A stretch of 64,000 nucleotides of DNA from Nematopogon swammerdamellus (lineage: Eukaryota > Arthropoda > Insecta > Lepidoptera > Adelidae): positions 3,844,001 through 3,908,000 of the forward strand of contig OX336359.1 of NCBI GenBank assembly GCA_946902875.1, in the 5' to 3' direction. Each line of letters begins with the position of its first letter. Within the stretch, counting starts at the first letter, position 1. Both the position numbers and the translations under genes were made by a program. Below the pieces are notes generated by a model that did not search any database, was not told the DNA's origin, and saw nothing but the letters and a program-made list of their open reading frames with translations. Shown here one piece after another: positions 62,830 through 64,000 of the stretch.

Positions 62830-62905
62830 GCGTACACACTCACGCTGCTGTATTCCGACAATTGGGGTAACAGAGCAATCGGTACTGTGCTGCAAGAACT
62901 ATCTC
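62830..62905 (+). repeat. Interspersed repeat R, short piece
   Basis: CGACAATTGGGGTAACAGAG, CAATCGGTACTGTGCTGCAA. Confidence 0.65.
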
Positions 62906-62924
62906 ACAACATCTGTCTATTTTT

Positions 62925-63655
62925 AGGGTCCCGTCGCAAAATGCGAAAAGGGACCCTTATGGGGATCGCTCTGGTGTCTATCTGTCTGTCTGTCCGTCTG
63001 TCGGTCACACGCAGATATCTCCGGACCTACTGAACCGGTTTCGATAAAACTTACGCCTAATTACGTGTAATTTTTGCCGCTAGATATATTATAGATAAGT
63101 TTGTCTAATAGTCCTATGGAAAGTACAGGGTACCCCAAAATGTAAACCAAAAATATTTTTTGTTTTTTTAAATAAATCAAATGCCATGTCTTTCTATAGG
63201 TATTATTAAGGCAATCCCAAAAATATATAACTTTGTTAAAATCAATCAGGTTGCTTTAACAAATATTTCGTTTAAAAGTTGACAAAAAACTGCACTTTTG
63301 TCGCCGAACTTTGATCTATTAAGGGTTGTTTGAAAATTAAAAAAAAAAAAACAATATAGGTACTCTTATGTAGTTGTGCACAAAACTTTAATTTTCATCA
63401 AATTGTCATAGATTTGGAGATAAAGTTAAATGTCTGAACAGCCAAAATTTCTATTTTTCGCGTGACTTTTTGGTGACAGCTCAAGCCACCGATAACCTAG
63501 CGTTGTGAGTGATAGCTCAAAATCATCCTGAGAAGTAACGAAATGTAGCAAAGAAAACCGCATGTAAATCGATAAAGTGGTTCTCGAGTTAAAAGAATAT
63601 TTTCATATATATTACGTACGAGTACGTTACACGGTGGGTCGCCCGTAGAAATTTA
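62925..63655. repeat. GGGTCCCGT/GGGACCC interspersed element
   Basis: TTTTTAGGGTCCCGTCGCAA, AAAAGGGACCCTTATGGGGA, TCTGTCTGTCTGTCC, GATATCTCCGGACC, then a long AT-rich body. Related in style to the target repeat of the BEL element and to the GACG family. No ORF. Confidence 0.6.
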
Positions 63656-63659
63656 TTTA

Positions 63660-63800
63660 TTGTCAGCCTCGGTAGCTCAGTGGTTTTTTTATGTAATCCG
63701 GTATGAGTGGCTGAGTCGGAGGGGCCAAAGCACATGCTCCGACCAGCCAATATCACCTCCGAGAAGGTAGGTGCCATACCGGAGACTTCCCTGGATTGCG
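63660..63800 (-). mobile_element. SINE family 2 tail, reverse, beside a SINE family 1 head scrap
   Basis: GTCAGCCTCGGTAGCTCAGTGG at 63,663-63,684 is a plus-strand family-1 5' end cut after its A box. The reverse family-2 tail follows (TATGTAATCCGGTATGAGTG to GGAGACTTCCCTGGATTG). Confidence 0.8.
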
Positions 63801-64000
63801 GTTAAACAGCTCCTCCGAGTACTCCCCCAGGAATTAGCGATGGAACACACTTAGAGAGCCGACATCCCCACAGAGTTGCAGTGGTTCTAGATCGCGGGAC
63901 ACTTCGAGGTCACCCACTAGTCGCACGGCTGGACGCAAGTCCAGAGGCGCAGGCTGGTATTTGGCAGAGCCATCCCAAGCGAAATCATGGGCGTCGTTAG
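63797..64000 (-). pseudogene. LINE fragment, RT C-terminal side (CR1/Jockey-like), cut by window edge
   Basis: The minus frame reads WDGSAKYQPAPLDLRPAVRL, then LEPLQLCGDVGSLSVFHR, a stop, and GEYSEELFN. These blocks lie between the RT palm and the W-N-x-LP region of the 40.3-kb copy. They extend that subfamily toward its 5' end, which lies to the right of the window. Confidence 0.75.

Overview
The window looks like eukaryotic, insect DNA, most probably from a moth or butterfly. I see no bacterial operons, no intact host gene and no convincing host exon. The lepidopteran call is inference. It rests on Pol III SINEs, many PuGAC/GACG-rich interspersed repeats, BEL/Pao, RTE, R2/R4-type and CR1/Jockey-type retroelements, Helitron-like elements ending in CTAG, and short TTAA, hAT-like and mariner elements. 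Almost every coding-like stretch is a piece of a mobile element.

Layout. 1-12 kb: SINE copies of two families, fragments of a CR1/Jockey-like LINE, GACG-repeat elements, two RTE LINE 3' ends (6.8-7.4 kb) and hairpin elements. 12-24 kb: foldback elements, a decayed RTE reverse transcriptase (16.6-17.7 kb), a 966-bp hAT-like element with an 8-bp target duplication (21.2-22.2 kb), more SINEs and a 105-bp-arm foldback (23.1-23.4 kb). 24-29 kb: a second hAT-like element, low-complexity tracts, and an internally deleted Tc1/mariner element (28.36-29.27 kb). 29.34-33.74 kb: a BEL/Pao LTR element with 291-bp LTRs that look identical and a 5-bp target duplication, but with most of gag-pol missing. 35.1-39.3 kb: a 5'-truncated R2/R4-type LINE whose reading frame is split by a 2.3-kb Helitron-like element. 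39-47 kb: LINE, SINE and foldback pieces, including a foldback with a SINE head in its loop. 47.6-58.6 kb: two further near-identical Helitron-like copies. The first is itself split at a TTAA site by a 7.15-kb insert (48,871-56,023). 58.6-64 kb: more SINE, LINE and GACG-type pieces.

The most informative structure is nesting. The Helitron-like family has consistent ends (TC ... hairpin ... CTAG, between A and T). Removing the copy at 36,643-38,943 puts the two halves of the LINE frame back in phase. These elements carry a 60-70-bp repeat array that flips orientation in the middle, so they are very large imperfect palindromes. The SINEs are mosaics: at least three different 5' heads, one of which joins tRNA-like boxes to a 5S-rRNA-like promoter segment, are attached to a shared central domain. 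Nothing here suggests an operon-like system. The interest lies in the mobile-element architecture.
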